Of a stretch of 64,000 nt of DNA, positions 42,616-51,502 are shown one piece after another. Each line of letters begins with the position of its first letter. The first letter of the stretch is position 1. The stretch lies in the NCBI RefSeq assembly GCF_020991455.1, contig NZ_JAJMOX010000017.1, forward strand, positions 1-64,000, written 5' to 3'. The notes under the pieces were generated by a model, which saw only the letters and a list, made by a program, of their open reading frames with translations, was not told where the DNA came from and searched no databases. A program made the position numbers and the translations under genes. Origin of the DNA: Flavobacterium sp. JAS. GTDB taxonomy: Bacteria; Bacteroidota; Bacteroidia; Flavobacteriales; Flavobacteriaceae.

Positions 42616-44919
42616 ATGAAGGTCTGTATTGCCGAAAAACCAAGTGTAGCACGAGAAATCGCATCCGTTTTGGGAGCCAATACCAAGCACGATGGATATT
42701 ATGAAGGCAACGGATACGCCGTGACCTATACTTTTGGGCATTTATGTACCTTAAAAGAACCTAACGATTACAAACCACACTGGAAAAGCTGGGATTTGAA
42801 CAATTTACCCATGCTTCCTGAAAAATTCGAAACCAAAGTCGTTGAAAATTCAGGAATTCAGAAGCAATTTAAAATCGTAAAAAGTCTGTTCGACAAAGCC
42901 GAAGTGGTTATAAACTGCGGGGATGCCGGGCAAGAAGGAGAACTTATTCAGCGTTGGGTGATGAACGAAGCGCATTACAAAGGCGAAGTTCAGCGTTTAT
43001 GGATTTCGTCCCTAACGACAGAAGCCATAAAAGAAGGTTTTGAAAACTTAAAACCGTCTGCCAACTACGACAATTTATTCTACGCCGGATTTTCAAGAGC
43101 CATTGGCGACTGGTTATTAGGTATGAATGCCACACGTTTGTACACTGTAAAACATGGCGGTTACAAACAAGTATTGTCTATCGGTCGTGTGCAAACACCA
43201 ACATTGGCAATGGTGGTTGATCGTTGGAAAGAAATCGAAAACTTTAAACCTCAGCCCTATTGGGAATTACAGACTCTGTACAGAGAAACACTTTTTAGTT
43301 ATGAAGAAGGTCGTTTTCTAAAAAAGGAAGATGGAGAACTTTTGTCGAATAAAGTCAAAGAAAGTGAATTTGAAATTGTTTCGGTCGAAAAAAAGAACGG
43401 AAACGAGTTTGCTCCTAAACTATTTGATTTAACAGGTTTACAAGTATATTGCAATACAAAGTTTGGATTTTCGGCAGATGAAACGCTTAAAATTGTACAA
43501 ACCTTGTACGAGCAAAAAGTTGTTACCTATCCCAGAGTTGATACAACGTTTTTACCAAACGATATTTACCCGAAAGTCCCAGGGATTTTGCAAAAATTAA
43601 CGCATTATGCCGAATTAACACAACCTCTTTTAGGTAAAAAAATAAAAAAATCCCCCAAGGTTTTTAACGATAAAAAAGTAACGGATCACCACGCTATTAT
43701 TCCAACCGGAATAGAAGCCAATTTGCAGTACAATCAACAGCAAGTTTACGACATTATTACCAGACGTTTTATTGCCGTATTTTATGATGATTGTTTGGTT
43801 GCCAATACTACAGTAATTGGAAAAGCTGCCGAAGTGCACTTTAAAACCACCGGAAAAGAGATCTTAAAAAAGGGATTCCGTGTTGTTTTTGAAGACCCGA
43901 ATGCCAAAGAAAAAGAAGCCGATATATTACCAAGTTTTGTTGTGGGAGAAAAAGGTCCGCATGAACCCTCTTTTTTAGAAAAAGAAACAAAACCACCCAA
44001 TCAGTTTACAGAAGCGACTTTACTTCGTGCGATGGAAACCGCAGGAAAACAAGTAGACGATGAAGATTTGCGCGAATTGATGAAAGAAAACGGTATTGGA
44101 CGTCCGTCAACACGTGCGAATATTATTGAAACACTTTTTAAGCGTCAATACATTGTTCGAAATAAAAAACAGGTTTTACCAACACCAACGGGGATTCAAT
44201 TGATTGATACAATTCAAAACGAATTAATCAAATCAGCCGAACTTACAGGTTCTTGGGAAAAACAATTGAAAGATATTGAAAAAGGTACTTTTACCGCAGG
44301 AGCCTTTATCAAAAATATGAAGCGGATGGTCGAGGCTTTGGTTACCGAAGTACGAAGTGAAACCAGACACGCTAATATTTCGCATGCCACTGCCACTCAA
44401 AAAGAAATTGTAAAAGTAGAGAAAAAGAAAGCTGCCGGAATCTTGGCAGAAACCTGTCCGAAATGTCAAAAAGCAACTCTTATAAAAGGGAAATCGGCTT
44501 ATGGCTGTGGTAATTACAAATCAGGTTGTGATTTTGTATTGCCTTATACTTTTGCAGAGAAAAAAATAACGGAGAGTCAGTATTTAAGATTGGTTCAAAA
44601 AGGATCGACAGTCAATATAAAAGGCTTTAAAATCGAGGACAGAACCGTTGAGGGCTTGATTCGCTTTGAAGAAAATTACAAACTCAAATTAGAACCAAAG
44701 AAAGCAACTCCAAAAGTAAAATCAGATGCAGCTTCGGATGCACTAACATGTCCGAAATGTAAAAAAGGCACCATCATGAAAGGAAAAACTGCTTATGGCT
44801 GTGGCGATTATAAATTAGGCTGTGATTTCAAAGTCACTTTTGACGATGTGAGAGCCAAATTAAAAGATCAAAAACCGACTAAAGAACTGGTTTATTCCAT
44901 TCTACAAGAAAGCGTATAG
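42616..44919 (+). CDS. topB: DNA topoisomerase III (type IA) with two C-terminal zinc ribbons
   Basis: 767 residues. Toprim domain at the N-terminus (MKVCIAEKPSVAREIASVLG, then CGDAGQEGELI), the type IA core with catalytic Tyr305 (VTYPRVDTTFLP), and the GRPSTRANIIETL block (about 495-507). The C-terminus has two CPKC...GC...GC zinc ribbons (about 613-650 and 711-750). It decatenates and relaxes DNA through single-strand passage. An AAGGAG sequence 7 bp before the ATG is a rare true Shine-Dalgarno for this genome. The minus-strand frames here are shadows. Confidence 0.93.
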   Translation: MKVCIAEKPSVAREIASVLGANTKHDGYYEGNGYAVTYTFGHLCTLKEPNDYKPHWKSWDLNNLPMLPEKFETKVVENSGIQKQFKIVKSLFDKAEVVINCGDAGQEGELIQRWVMNEAHYKGEVQRLWISSLTTEAIKEGFENLKPSANYDNLFYAGFSRAIGDWLLGMNATRLYTVKHGGYKQVLSIGRVQTPTLAMVVDRWKEIENFKPQPYWELQTLYRETLFSYEEGRFLKKEDGELLSNKVKESEFEIVSVEKKNGNEFAPKLFDLTGLQVYCNTKFGFSADETLKIVQTLYEQKVVTYPRVDTTFLPNDIYPKVPGILQKLTHYAELTQPLLGKKIKKSPKVFNDKKVTDHHAIIPTGIEANLQYNQQQVYDIITRRFIAVFYDDCLVANTTVIGKAAEVHFKTTGKEILKKGFRVVFEDPNAKEKEADILPSFVVGEKGPHEPSFLEKETKPPNQFTEATLLRAMETAGKQVDDEDLRELMKENGIGRPSTRANIIETLFKRQYIVRNKKQVLPTPTGIQLIDTIQNELIKSAELTGSWEKQLKDIEKGTFTAGAFIKNMKRMVEALVTEVRSETRHANISHATATQKEIVKVEKKKAAGILAETCPKCQKATLIKGKSAYGCGNYKSGCDFVLPYTFAEKKITESQYLRLVQKGSTVNIKGFKIEDRTVEGLIRFEENYKLKLEPKKATPKVKSDAASDALTCPKCKKGTIMKGKTAYGCGDYKLGCDFKVTFDDVRAKLKDQKPTKELVYSILQESV

Positions 44920-44934
44920 ATTTTTTTTACCACT

Positions 44935-45110
44935 CCCGATAGCTATCGGGATTCACTAATTAGCGCGAATTTTTATTTCACACAGATTCTGCAGATTAAG
45001 GCAGATTTAATTTTGATATAGATTATATAAATCTGCGAACATATGCTTAAATCTTTTTAAATCTGCGTGAAAAAAAATCATTTTAATCCTTTTAATCTGT
45101 GGCAAGTTTT
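44935..45110. repeat. Intergenic dyad repeats: 'CCCGATAGCTATCGGG' and 'CACGCAGATT' types
   Basis: CCCGATAGCTATCGGGATT at 44936-44954, then ACACAGATTCTGCAGATTAAGGCAGATTT answered by AAATCTTTTTAAATCTGCGTG (about 45047-45069), then TTAATCTGTGGCAAG. Same words as 25719-26055 and 3600-3859. Confidence 0.65.
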
Positions 45111-45155
45111 TTTTCATACTTTAGTACTTCAAATTAACACCAAATATCAAACTAT

Positions 45156-45632
45156 ATGTTTCAGAAAATTACTCTTTTAATACTTTTAACAGCCGTTGTT
45201 TCTTGTCAAAAAAAGGAATCTGTTGAGAAAGATAAAATCAAAATAGCCGATTGGCTTATTGGGAACTGGGAAAATACTTCGCCAGACGGAGTACTTTCCG
45301 AAAACTGGATCAAACTAAACGACAGTACTTTTAGCGCTGCATCTTATTTTATAAAAGAAAAAGATACTATTCATCTTGAGAACATCGTTCTTGCTCAAAA
45401 AGGCGAAACGCTGACTTATCTTGCGACTGTAAAAGGTCAGAATGATGATAAACCAGTGGCTTTTCCTTCAACTTCTGAATCTGACAAACAATTGGTTTTC
45501 GAAAATCCAAAACACGATTATCCTCAAAAAATCACTTATACAAAAGGTGCTAATAACACTTTGACTGCTGAAATTTCCGGGAATTTACAAGGGAAAATGA
45601 CTACGGAAAGATTTATTATGACGAAAAAATAA
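45156..45632 (+). CDS. DUF6265-like lipoprotein
   Basis: 158 residues. Lipoprotein signal ending VVSC (Cys17). The body carries IADWLIGNWEN, then SENWIKLNDSTFSAASYFI and a FENPKHDYPQKITYTK block, the recognisable pattern of a Bacteroidota lipocalin-like DUF (DUF6265). Probably periplasmic; ligand unknown. Confidence 0.7.
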   Translation: MFQKITLLILLTAVVSCQKKESVEKDKIKIADWLIGNWENTSPDGVLSENWIKLNDSTFSAASYFIKEKDTIHLENIVLAQKGETLTYLATVKGQNDDKPVAFPSTSESDKQLVFENPKHDYPQKITYTKGANNTLTAEISGNLQGKMTTERFIMTKK

Positions 45633-45998
45633 TGATCTCTCGCAAAGACTCAAAAGCGCAAAGGTTTTTAGCTTTTTTCTAACTGTGCGCAACTGGACTG
45701 AAGTCCAGCTCTACAAAATTTGCCGAACCGATTGTTCTTTTTTGTTGATTTTAGAATTCCGAAGGAATGGATTATACTGTAGCAACAGATTTCAATCCGT
45801 TGAAATTTAATTTATAATTTGGTTTAAAAGCTTTCTAATTATCTGCAAAAAAAACCTAAAAACCTTTGCGCTTTTGCTCCCGATAGTCATCGGGATTGCG
45901 AGAAACGAACATTCGTCTCTTAGAGTCTTTACAACAAACGTCCTCAGAAAAAAAACTTAGAACCTTAGCAACTCAGCATCTTAGTAGCTTAAAAAAAA
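45633..45998. repeat. Gene-free stretch of several dispersed repeats
   Basis: Contains CTGGACT-GA-AGTCCAG (45693-45708), a GAATGGATTATACTGTAGCAA / TTTCAATCCGTTGAAA phrase, CCCGATAGTCATCGGGATTGCGAGA (about 45881-45905) and an AACTTAGAACCTTAG phrase (about 45954). These words recur elsewhere in the window. No gene seen. Confidence 0.6.
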
Positions 45999-47159
45999 CT
46001 ACTCGTTCTCCCCTATTTTATTCACCATAAAAATCATCAGAATACCTAAAAGCGCCATTACAAAAAATGCCCATTTCATACTTAGATATTCAGAGATAAA
46101 CCCAACCATTGGCGGAACAAGTAAAAAACCCAGATAACCAATTGTTGAAATAGAAGTTAAAGCAGAACCACTGCTTAGTTTTGATGATCTTCCGGCGATA
46201 CTAAACACTAACGGAACGACACAGGAAACTCCAAATCCAATTAAAACATAACCAAAAATAGTTGGATAAACGTATGGCATGACAAAACAAATACCAAATC
46301 CTAAGGTGATCAAAATACCGCTGTAAAGCAAAATTCGTTTTGTTCCAAATTTCATTACGCCATAATCTCCAAACAAACGCCCTAAAGTTACCGCAGTTGC
46401 AAAAAATACAAATGCCGCGCTGGTTAGTTTGGGAGAAGCTTTCAAAATATTCTTAAAATAAATACCACTCCAATCGTACATGGTATTTTCGCAAGCCATA
46501 GAAACAAAACAGATCAAAGCAAACTTTATTAGATTTTTTTCCGGCATCGAAAAGAACTTCTTCTTAACCGGTTCAGGCTCATTATGAATACTTACAGGAT
46601 AAAAACAAGCTGTAAGTCCCATTAGAAAAATACTTACTCCCAGCAAATGATAAACAGGCGTAATATTCTGTGTAACCATTATGTAACCAAAACCTGCTCC
46701 GGAAAAAACTGCAATACTCCAAACTGCATGAAAACGCGTTATGATTGATTTGGGATATAACTTTTGAACCTCCAGAGATTGTGCATTAATAGATAAATTA
46801 AAAATATTGCGGGAAGCTCCAAACATTAAAAGTATAATAACTAACTGCCATACAAATGCAGCCAAACCAGGCAACGACAAAGCAATATTAAACATGATTG
46901 CTCCTAACAACATAATATAACGGCTGCTATATTTATTTAACAACATTCCTGTAAAAGGCATTGTTAACATTAAACCTATTGGAAATGCAAATAAAACAGC
47001 ACCAAATTCAGCTTCAGACAAATGCAATTGCGCTTGGATGTGTGGAATTCGGGATACCCAGGAAGAGTATCCAAATCCGGAGATGAAAAAAAATACAGTA
47101 TTGGCTAAACGGAATCCTTTTGGCGAATTTTGCATTTTTTTTAAGAAGGGTAAAATCAT
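45999..47159 (-). CDS. MFS transporter (YbjJ-like)
   Basis: 386 residues with about 12 hydrophobic helices. N-terminal SGFGYSSWVSRIPHIQAQLHLSEAEFG and a helix-2/3 loop GMLLNKYSSRYIML fit the major facilitator signature; the second half repeats it (GRLFGDYGVMKFGTKRIL). Close in style to the YbjJ group, sometimes found with sugar or efflux functions. Substrate unknown. It is transcribed away from the DUF4198/TonB pair. Confidence 0.8.
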   Translation of the reverse strand: MILPFLKKMQNSPKGFRLANTVFFFISGFGYSSWVSRIPHIQAQLHLSEAEFGAVLFAFPIGLMLTMPFTGMLLNKYSSRYIMLLGAIMFNIALSLPGLAAFVWQLVIILLMFGASRNIFNLSINAQSLEVQKLYPKSIITRFHAVWSIAVFSGAGFGYIMVTQNITPVYHLLGVSIFLMGLTACFYPVSIHNEPEPVKKKFFSMPEKNLIKFALICFVSMACENTMYDWSGIYFKNILKASPKLTSAAFVFFATAVTLGRLFGDYGVMKFGTKRILLYSGILITLGFGICFVMPYVYPTIFGYVLIGFGVSCVVPLVFSIAGRSSKLSSGSALTSISTIGYLGFLLVPPMVGFISEYLSMKWAFFVMALLGILMIFMVNKIGENE

Positions 47160-47287
47160 GTAGTAACTCTGTTTAATGCTGCAAAATTAAGCTTTTAAAG
47201 GCAATCTATTTCAAGATTGTTCTTTCTAATTTCTAAGTCCGCTTTACAACGTCAAAAATCATTATTAGTATTTATTCTAAATAAATA

Positions 47288-47317
47288 TTGTTTAAATAAT
47301 ATTAAACTTTACATTTG
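47288..47317 (+). promoter_or_regulatory. Consensus promoter for the DUF4198 gene
   Basis: TTG (47288-47290), 19-nt spacer, perfect -7 box TACATTTG (47310-47317), 34 bp before the ATG. Confidence 0.7.
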
Positions 47318-47350
47318 TGATAGTAAACATTAACTCTTTAATTTAATACT

Positions 47351-48076
47351 ATGAAATCTAAAATTTTAAAATCTATAACATTTTCACTTCTAATGTTAGT
47401 TGTTAGTCCTGCCCTATTTGCTCATGCTCTTTGGATCGAAACTAAAGCAACCGGTACTAAAGGTAAAGCACAGGAAATCTCTGTTTTCTTTGGAGAATTT
47501 TCAGATAACGACATTACTGCTTCTGCTAAATGGTTCTCTGATTTAAAAGACTTTTCATTAGTAGTAATCAGTCCTTCAAACAAAGAAACGAAACTTTCTG
47601 CAACAGCTTTAGAAAATAAATATCAGGCTTTTTTCACACCAGATGAAGACGGTGTTTATACAGTAGTAATGCACCATACGGTAAAAGATGTTTACGGAAC
47701 AATGAAATTGGACTATAACTCAAGTGCTACCGTTACGGTTGGTAATCCTGCAAAAGGAAACGAAGCATCAGTAAATTCAAATGTTATCAGCTTATTTTCT
47801 AAAGATGCAACAACTGCAAAACAAAAAGCTAAAATTAATGTAAATGCATTATACGAAGCTAAAGTAGCCAAAAAACAAAAAATGAAAGTAATTGCCCCAA
47901 ACGGTTGGGAAAAAGAATTATGGAGTAATGAAAACGGAGAAATTTCGTTTACACCAATCTGGCCAGGAAACTATATGGTAGAATTTGCTTATACCGAAAA
48001 AGCTGCCGGAGAACATAATGGTAAAAAATATGACGAAATCTGGAAAATGGCTACTTATTTAATTACTGTAAAATAG
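47351..48076 (+). CDS. DUF4198 periplasmic protein, likely metal-uptake accessory
   Basis: 241 residues. Signal peptide (ending LFAHALWIE; the conserved HxxW after cleavage is typical of the family). Two beta-sandwich domains follow (about 30-130 and 150-241), with the family phrase FTPIWPGNYMVEF near 210. DUF4198 proteins are usually encoded next to TonB-dependent receptors and thought to help metal or siderophore uptake. Here a receptor gene follows after 250 bp, but each has its own promoter and a terminator lies between. Confidence 0.8.
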   Translation: MKSKILKSITFSLLMLVVSPALFAHALWIETKATGTKGKAQEISVFFGEFSDNDITASAKWFSDLKDFSLVVISPSNKETKLSATALENKYQAFFTPDEDGVYTVVMHHTVKDVYGTMKLDYNSSATVTVGNPAKGNEASVNSNVISLFSKDATTAKQKAKINVNALYEAKVAKKQKMKVIAPNGWEKELWSNENGEISFTPIWPGNYMVEFAYTEKAAGEHNGKKYDEIWKMATYLITVK

Positions 48077-48098
48077 ATTGTTTTCTACCTCCTTCAAC

Positions 48099-48130
48099 AA
48101 ACCTTGCTTCTTTACAGCAAGGTTTTTTTT
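48099..48130 (+). terminator. Terminator after the DUF4198 gene
   Basis: AAACCTTGCT / AGCAAGGTTT stem, 7-nt loop, T8. Confidence 0.8.
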
Positions 48131-48263
48131 GTTTTTGTTTAAAAAAAATCAACTTTAACCAACAACAAAAACCATTTTACATATTAATTTTCCTGCAAAT
48201 ATATTTCACAAATAATTAACATATAAATAGTTACAACATTAGCCATAATTAATCTAAATAAAC

Positions 48264-48295
48264 TTTGCGAGAGAAGATCTACCTATTTATATTTG
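48264..48295 (+). promoter_or_regulatory. Consensus promoter for the TonB-dependent receptor
   Basis: TTTG (48264-48267), 20-nt spacer, perfect -7 box TATATTTG (48288-48295), 34 bp before the ATG. Confidence 0.7.
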
Positions 48296-48329
48296 CAAAA
48301 ATTATTTTTACTTATTCTTAATAAACAAC

Positions 48330-50603
48330 ATGAAATATATTTTACTCTTCGGATTTTCATTTTTAAGTTTAGCCTCTTATAGTCAAAACTATGCAAGTTC
48401 AGAAAGCGGTTCGGCTGTAAACGACACTGTAAGAAACAAAAAAGGAGAAATTCTTAATGAAGTAATTGTTACTAAAAGCAAAGAACCAAAACCAGTAACA
48501 GCAGTTCGTTCAGGATTAAAACCAATGGATAATCCACAAACAATACAAGTTATTGGTGCTGAAATTATTGAGCAACAACAAGCAATCAGATTAAGCGAAG
48601 TAGTAAAAAATGCAAATGGTGTTTACGTAAGTTCAGCCCGTGGTGGTGCTCAGGAATCTTTTTTCTCAAGAGGATACGACATGTCAGCCAATAATATGTT
48701 TAAAAACGGATTTCGCTATAATGCTGGTTCTATCCCAGATGTTTCTGGTTTAGAGAAAGTAGAATTTCTAAAAGGAGGGTCAGCCTTATTATTTGGAAAT
48801 GTTGCGCCAGGTGGAATCTTAAATCTTGTAACCAAAACACCATCGTTTAAAAAAGGCGGTGAAATATCAATGCAAATGGGTAGTTATGCTTTTTATAAGC
48901 CATCTATCGATTTTTATGGTCCTTTAACTAAATCTATTGCTTTTAGAATTAATGGATCATATGAAAACTCTGAAAGCTTTAGAGATGTAGTAAAAAACGA
49001 ACGTTTATACATAAATCCATCTTTACTTTTTGATGTAAGCAAAAAAACACAAATTACTCTTCAAGGAGATTATTTAACAGCAGACTGGACTCCGGATTTT
49101 GGAACTGGAATCATAGGAAAACAAATTTTAGACTTGCCACGTAATGCTTTTTACGGATCTCTTTGGTCTAATGGTAATACAAAATCTGCCAGCGCATCCG
49201 CATTATTAAATCATGACTTCAATAAAAACTGGAAACTTAATTTTAATAGTTCATTCCAGACTTACAACAGAACCCAAAAATCAACAGCACAATTGTCTAA
49301 TTTAGATGATACTAAAATATACCCAACACCTGGCTACTGGAATAGAGGATTAACTCAAGGGAAAAACTTAGAGCAAATTCTTGGAGACCAATTAAGCCTG
49401 CAAGGAAACTTTAGTACCGGATCTGTAAAACATCAGATATATACAGGTGTAGATTGGGAAAATTCATTTGCAACTGCTTATACTTATGCTTTTAACGAAA
49501 AAGCAGTTAAGGTAAATGGTAAATATGATCCGAATCTTTATGATACTATCTATCTTTTTGATTTCGATCCTTCGACACAAAGAAATGATATTCCGAATGC
49601 AAGAGCTACTCAAATCGCAAAAACGGAAACCAATCGTTTTGGTGCCTATTTTCAAGACTTGATTTCTATTACAGATAAATTCAAGGTTTTAGCTGGTGTT
49701 CGTTGGTCTTGGCAAGAAGCTGAAGTAACAACTTACAAAGAAACCCTTGCTAGCGGAGTTCAAACCGTAAGCCCGGAAAAAACAACACCCGTTGTTGGTA
49801 GTAAAAAACTAGATAATGCTTTTTCTCCAAAATTTGGATTAATTTACCAACCAACAAAAGAAATCTCTTTGTTTGGTAGCTACTCAAGTTCATTTACACC
49901 AAATACAGGAACAACTGCAGATTTAAAACCAATTGCTCCATCGATTATTGATCAATATGAAGCAGGAATTAAAACAGATTTCTTACGCGGACTTTTTAGT
50001 GCAAACTTTACGGTTTATCAAATTACGAACAGTAATTTAGCACAAACAGCCGAATTTAAAGCAGACGGAACAACTCCAAATATTGACACTAACGTAAAAG
50101 TCTTAAGCGGGGAAACTAAAAGTAAAGGTATTGAAATTGATATTACAGCAAGACCAACTGAAGGTTTAAACATTATTGCAGGTTACAGTTATAATGATAT
50201 GCGCTATACACAAACATCTGGATTAAACGGAAGTTTTATAGAAGGTGATCGTTTAGCAAGAACTCCCGCAAACACAGCAAATTTAAGTTTCTTCTACACG
50301 CTGCAAGATGGTTTCTTTAAAGGAGTTTCTGTTGGAGCAATCGGAAATTATATTGGAAAAAGAACTGGAGGTTGGAACAATCAATACGATTCTACTAAAC
50401 CAAACGGAATCTGGGATAGAGAAATCCCTTTAGAAGGTTACACAACAATAGACGTGTCAGCTGGTTATACTTGGAAAAAAATCTCAATCTTATGTAGATT
50501 ATCAAATATTACAAATGAATTGAACTATACTGTTCACGAAAATTACAGTGTGAATCCAATTGCACCTCGTCAGATTATGACAAGCTTAAGATACAAATTC
50601 TAA
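48330..50603 (+). CDS. TonB-dependent siderophore receptor
   Basis: 757 residues. Signal peptide (ending ASYSQ), a probable TonB-box region (LNEVIVTKSKEPKP), plug domain (about 65-170, NPQTIQVIGAEIIEQ, then FSRGYD and FLKGGSALLFGNVAPGGILNLVTK) and a 22-strand barrel ending in the aromatic RYKF. This matches the FhuE/FhuA-type siderophore receptor group and lacks the N-terminal carboxypeptidase-like domain of SusC proteins. It should import a ferric siderophore or similar metal complex across the outer membrane. Confidence 0.9.
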   Translation: MKYILLFGFSFLSLASYSQNYASSESGSAVNDTVRNKKGEILNEVIVTKSKEPKPVTAVRSGLKPMDNPQTIQVIGAEIIEQQQAIRLSEVVKNANGVYVSSARGGAQESFFSRGYDMSANNMFKNGFRYNAGSIPDVSGLEKVEFLKGGSALLFGNVAPGGILNLVTKTPSFKKGGEISMQMGSYAFYKPSIDFYGPLTKSIAFRINGSYENSESFRDVVKNERLYINPSLLFDVSKKTQITLQGDYLTADWTPDFGTGIIGKQILDLPRNAFYGSLWSNGNTKSASASALLNHDFNKNWKLNFNSSFQTYNRTQKSTAQLSNLDDTKIYPTPGYWNRGLTQGKNLEQILGDQLSLQGNFSTGSVKHQIYTGVDWENSFATAYTYAFNEKAVKVNGKYDPNLYDTIYLFDFDPSTQRNDIPNARATQIAKTETNRFGAYFQDLISITDKFKVLAGVRWSWQEAEVTTYKETLASGVQTVSPEKTTPVVGSKKLDNAFSPKFGLIYQPTKEISLFGSYSSSFTPNTGTTADLKPIAPSIIDQYEAGIKTDFLRGLFSANFTVYQITNSNLAQTAEFKADGTTPNIDTNVKVLSGETKSKGIEIDITARPTEGLNIIAGYSYNDMRYTQTSGLNGSFIEGDRLARTPANTANLSFFYTLQDGFFKGVSVGAIGNYIGKRTGGWNNQYDSTKPNGIWDREIPLEGYTTIDVSAGYTWKKISILCRLSNITNELNYTVHENYSVNPIAPRQIMTSLRYKF

Positions 50604-50682
50604 AAATTTGAATTAGATTTTAATCAACCAAAGCTTTTTCTGTTTCTTTCTTTTGAAAAGCAGAAGAAGCTTTGATCTTTAT

Positions 50683-50716
50683 AAAAAACCTCATTTAGTG
50701 ATAAATGAGGTTTTTT
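50683..50716. terminator. Terminator after the receptor gene
   Basis: AAAAAACCTCATTTA / TAAATGAGGTTTTTT perfect stem, 4-nt loop. Confidence 0.85.
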
Positions 50717-50806
50717 GTTTTGACTAAAAAGAAGTAAAAACAGAATTACTAATGACATAGGGTTGTCACCAGATGTAATTTACTTTGTAATCTAAACATC
50801 CAAAAA

Positions 50807-51427
50807 ATGAATAAATTAGATTTAACAAAGACAGATAAGATATATTATACTGCCAAAGCTAAGCCTCAAATAATACATATCGAAAAAGCACATTATTTAT
50901 CAATTGTGGGCAAAGGTGATCCTTCAGGTGAAGCATTTGCAGATAATATTCAGGCGTTGTATCCAACAGCTTATGCGATAAAATTTATGTGCAAAACATT
51001 AAATAATGATTTTGTTGTTCCAAAGCTTGAAGCTTTATGGAGTTTTGATGAAGAAAAATACAATAATATATCTATTGATGAAGCACCATTAAAAATTCCA
51101 AGAAGCGAATGGAATTACAGACTCATGATTAGAATGCCAGATTTTGTTACCAAAGAACAAGTTGAAACTGCTATTGATATTGCCATCAAAAAACAAATAA
51201 AACAAGCAGACACAATTGAATTTTATGAAATGACAGAAGGCAAAGTAATACAAATTCTTCATATTGGACCTTTTGCCAATGAGCCCGAAACGCTTAAACA
51301 AATTCAGGAGTTTTCTAAGAACAATAATTTGCAAAAAAACGGAATGCATCATGAAATCTATTTATCTGATTTCCGAAAAACGCCTCCCGAAAAATTGAAA
51401 ACAATATTAAGAGAACCCGTAAAATAA
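50807..51427 (+). CDS. GyrI-like small-molecule-binding domain protein
   Basis: 206 residues, cytoplasmic. It matches stand-alone GyrI-like/SOUL-type proteins of Bacteroidota: KIYYTAKAKPQIIHIEKAHYLSI near the start, ALWSFDE, and a C-terminal block with ILHIGPFANEPETLKQI and HHEIYLSDFRKT. It probably binds a small hydrophobic ligand; no DNA-binding part is present. Monocistronic with a strong terminator. Confidence 0.8.
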   Translation: MNKLDLTKTDKIYYTAKAKPQIIHIEKAHYLSIVGKGDPSGEAFADNIQALYPTAYAIKFMCKTLNNDFVVPKLEALWSFDEEKYNNISIDEAPLKIPRSEWNYRLMIRMPDFVTKEQVETAIDIAIKKQIKQADTIEFYEMTEGKVIQILHIGPFANEPETLKQIQEFSKNNNLQKNGMHHEIYLSDFRKTPPEKLKTILREPVK

Positions 51428-51442
51428 AACTTAATTAAATGC

Positions 51443-51480
51443 AAAAATCCCAATACTAGTTTTAGTATTGGGATTTTTTA
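51443..51480. terminator. Bidirectional terminator between the GyrI-like gene and valS
   Basis: AAAAATCCCAATACTA / TAGTATTGGGATTTTT perfect 16-bp stem between convergent genes. Confidence 0.9.
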
Positions 51481-51502
51481 TTTTTAAAAGTAAATCTGAT
51501 TC

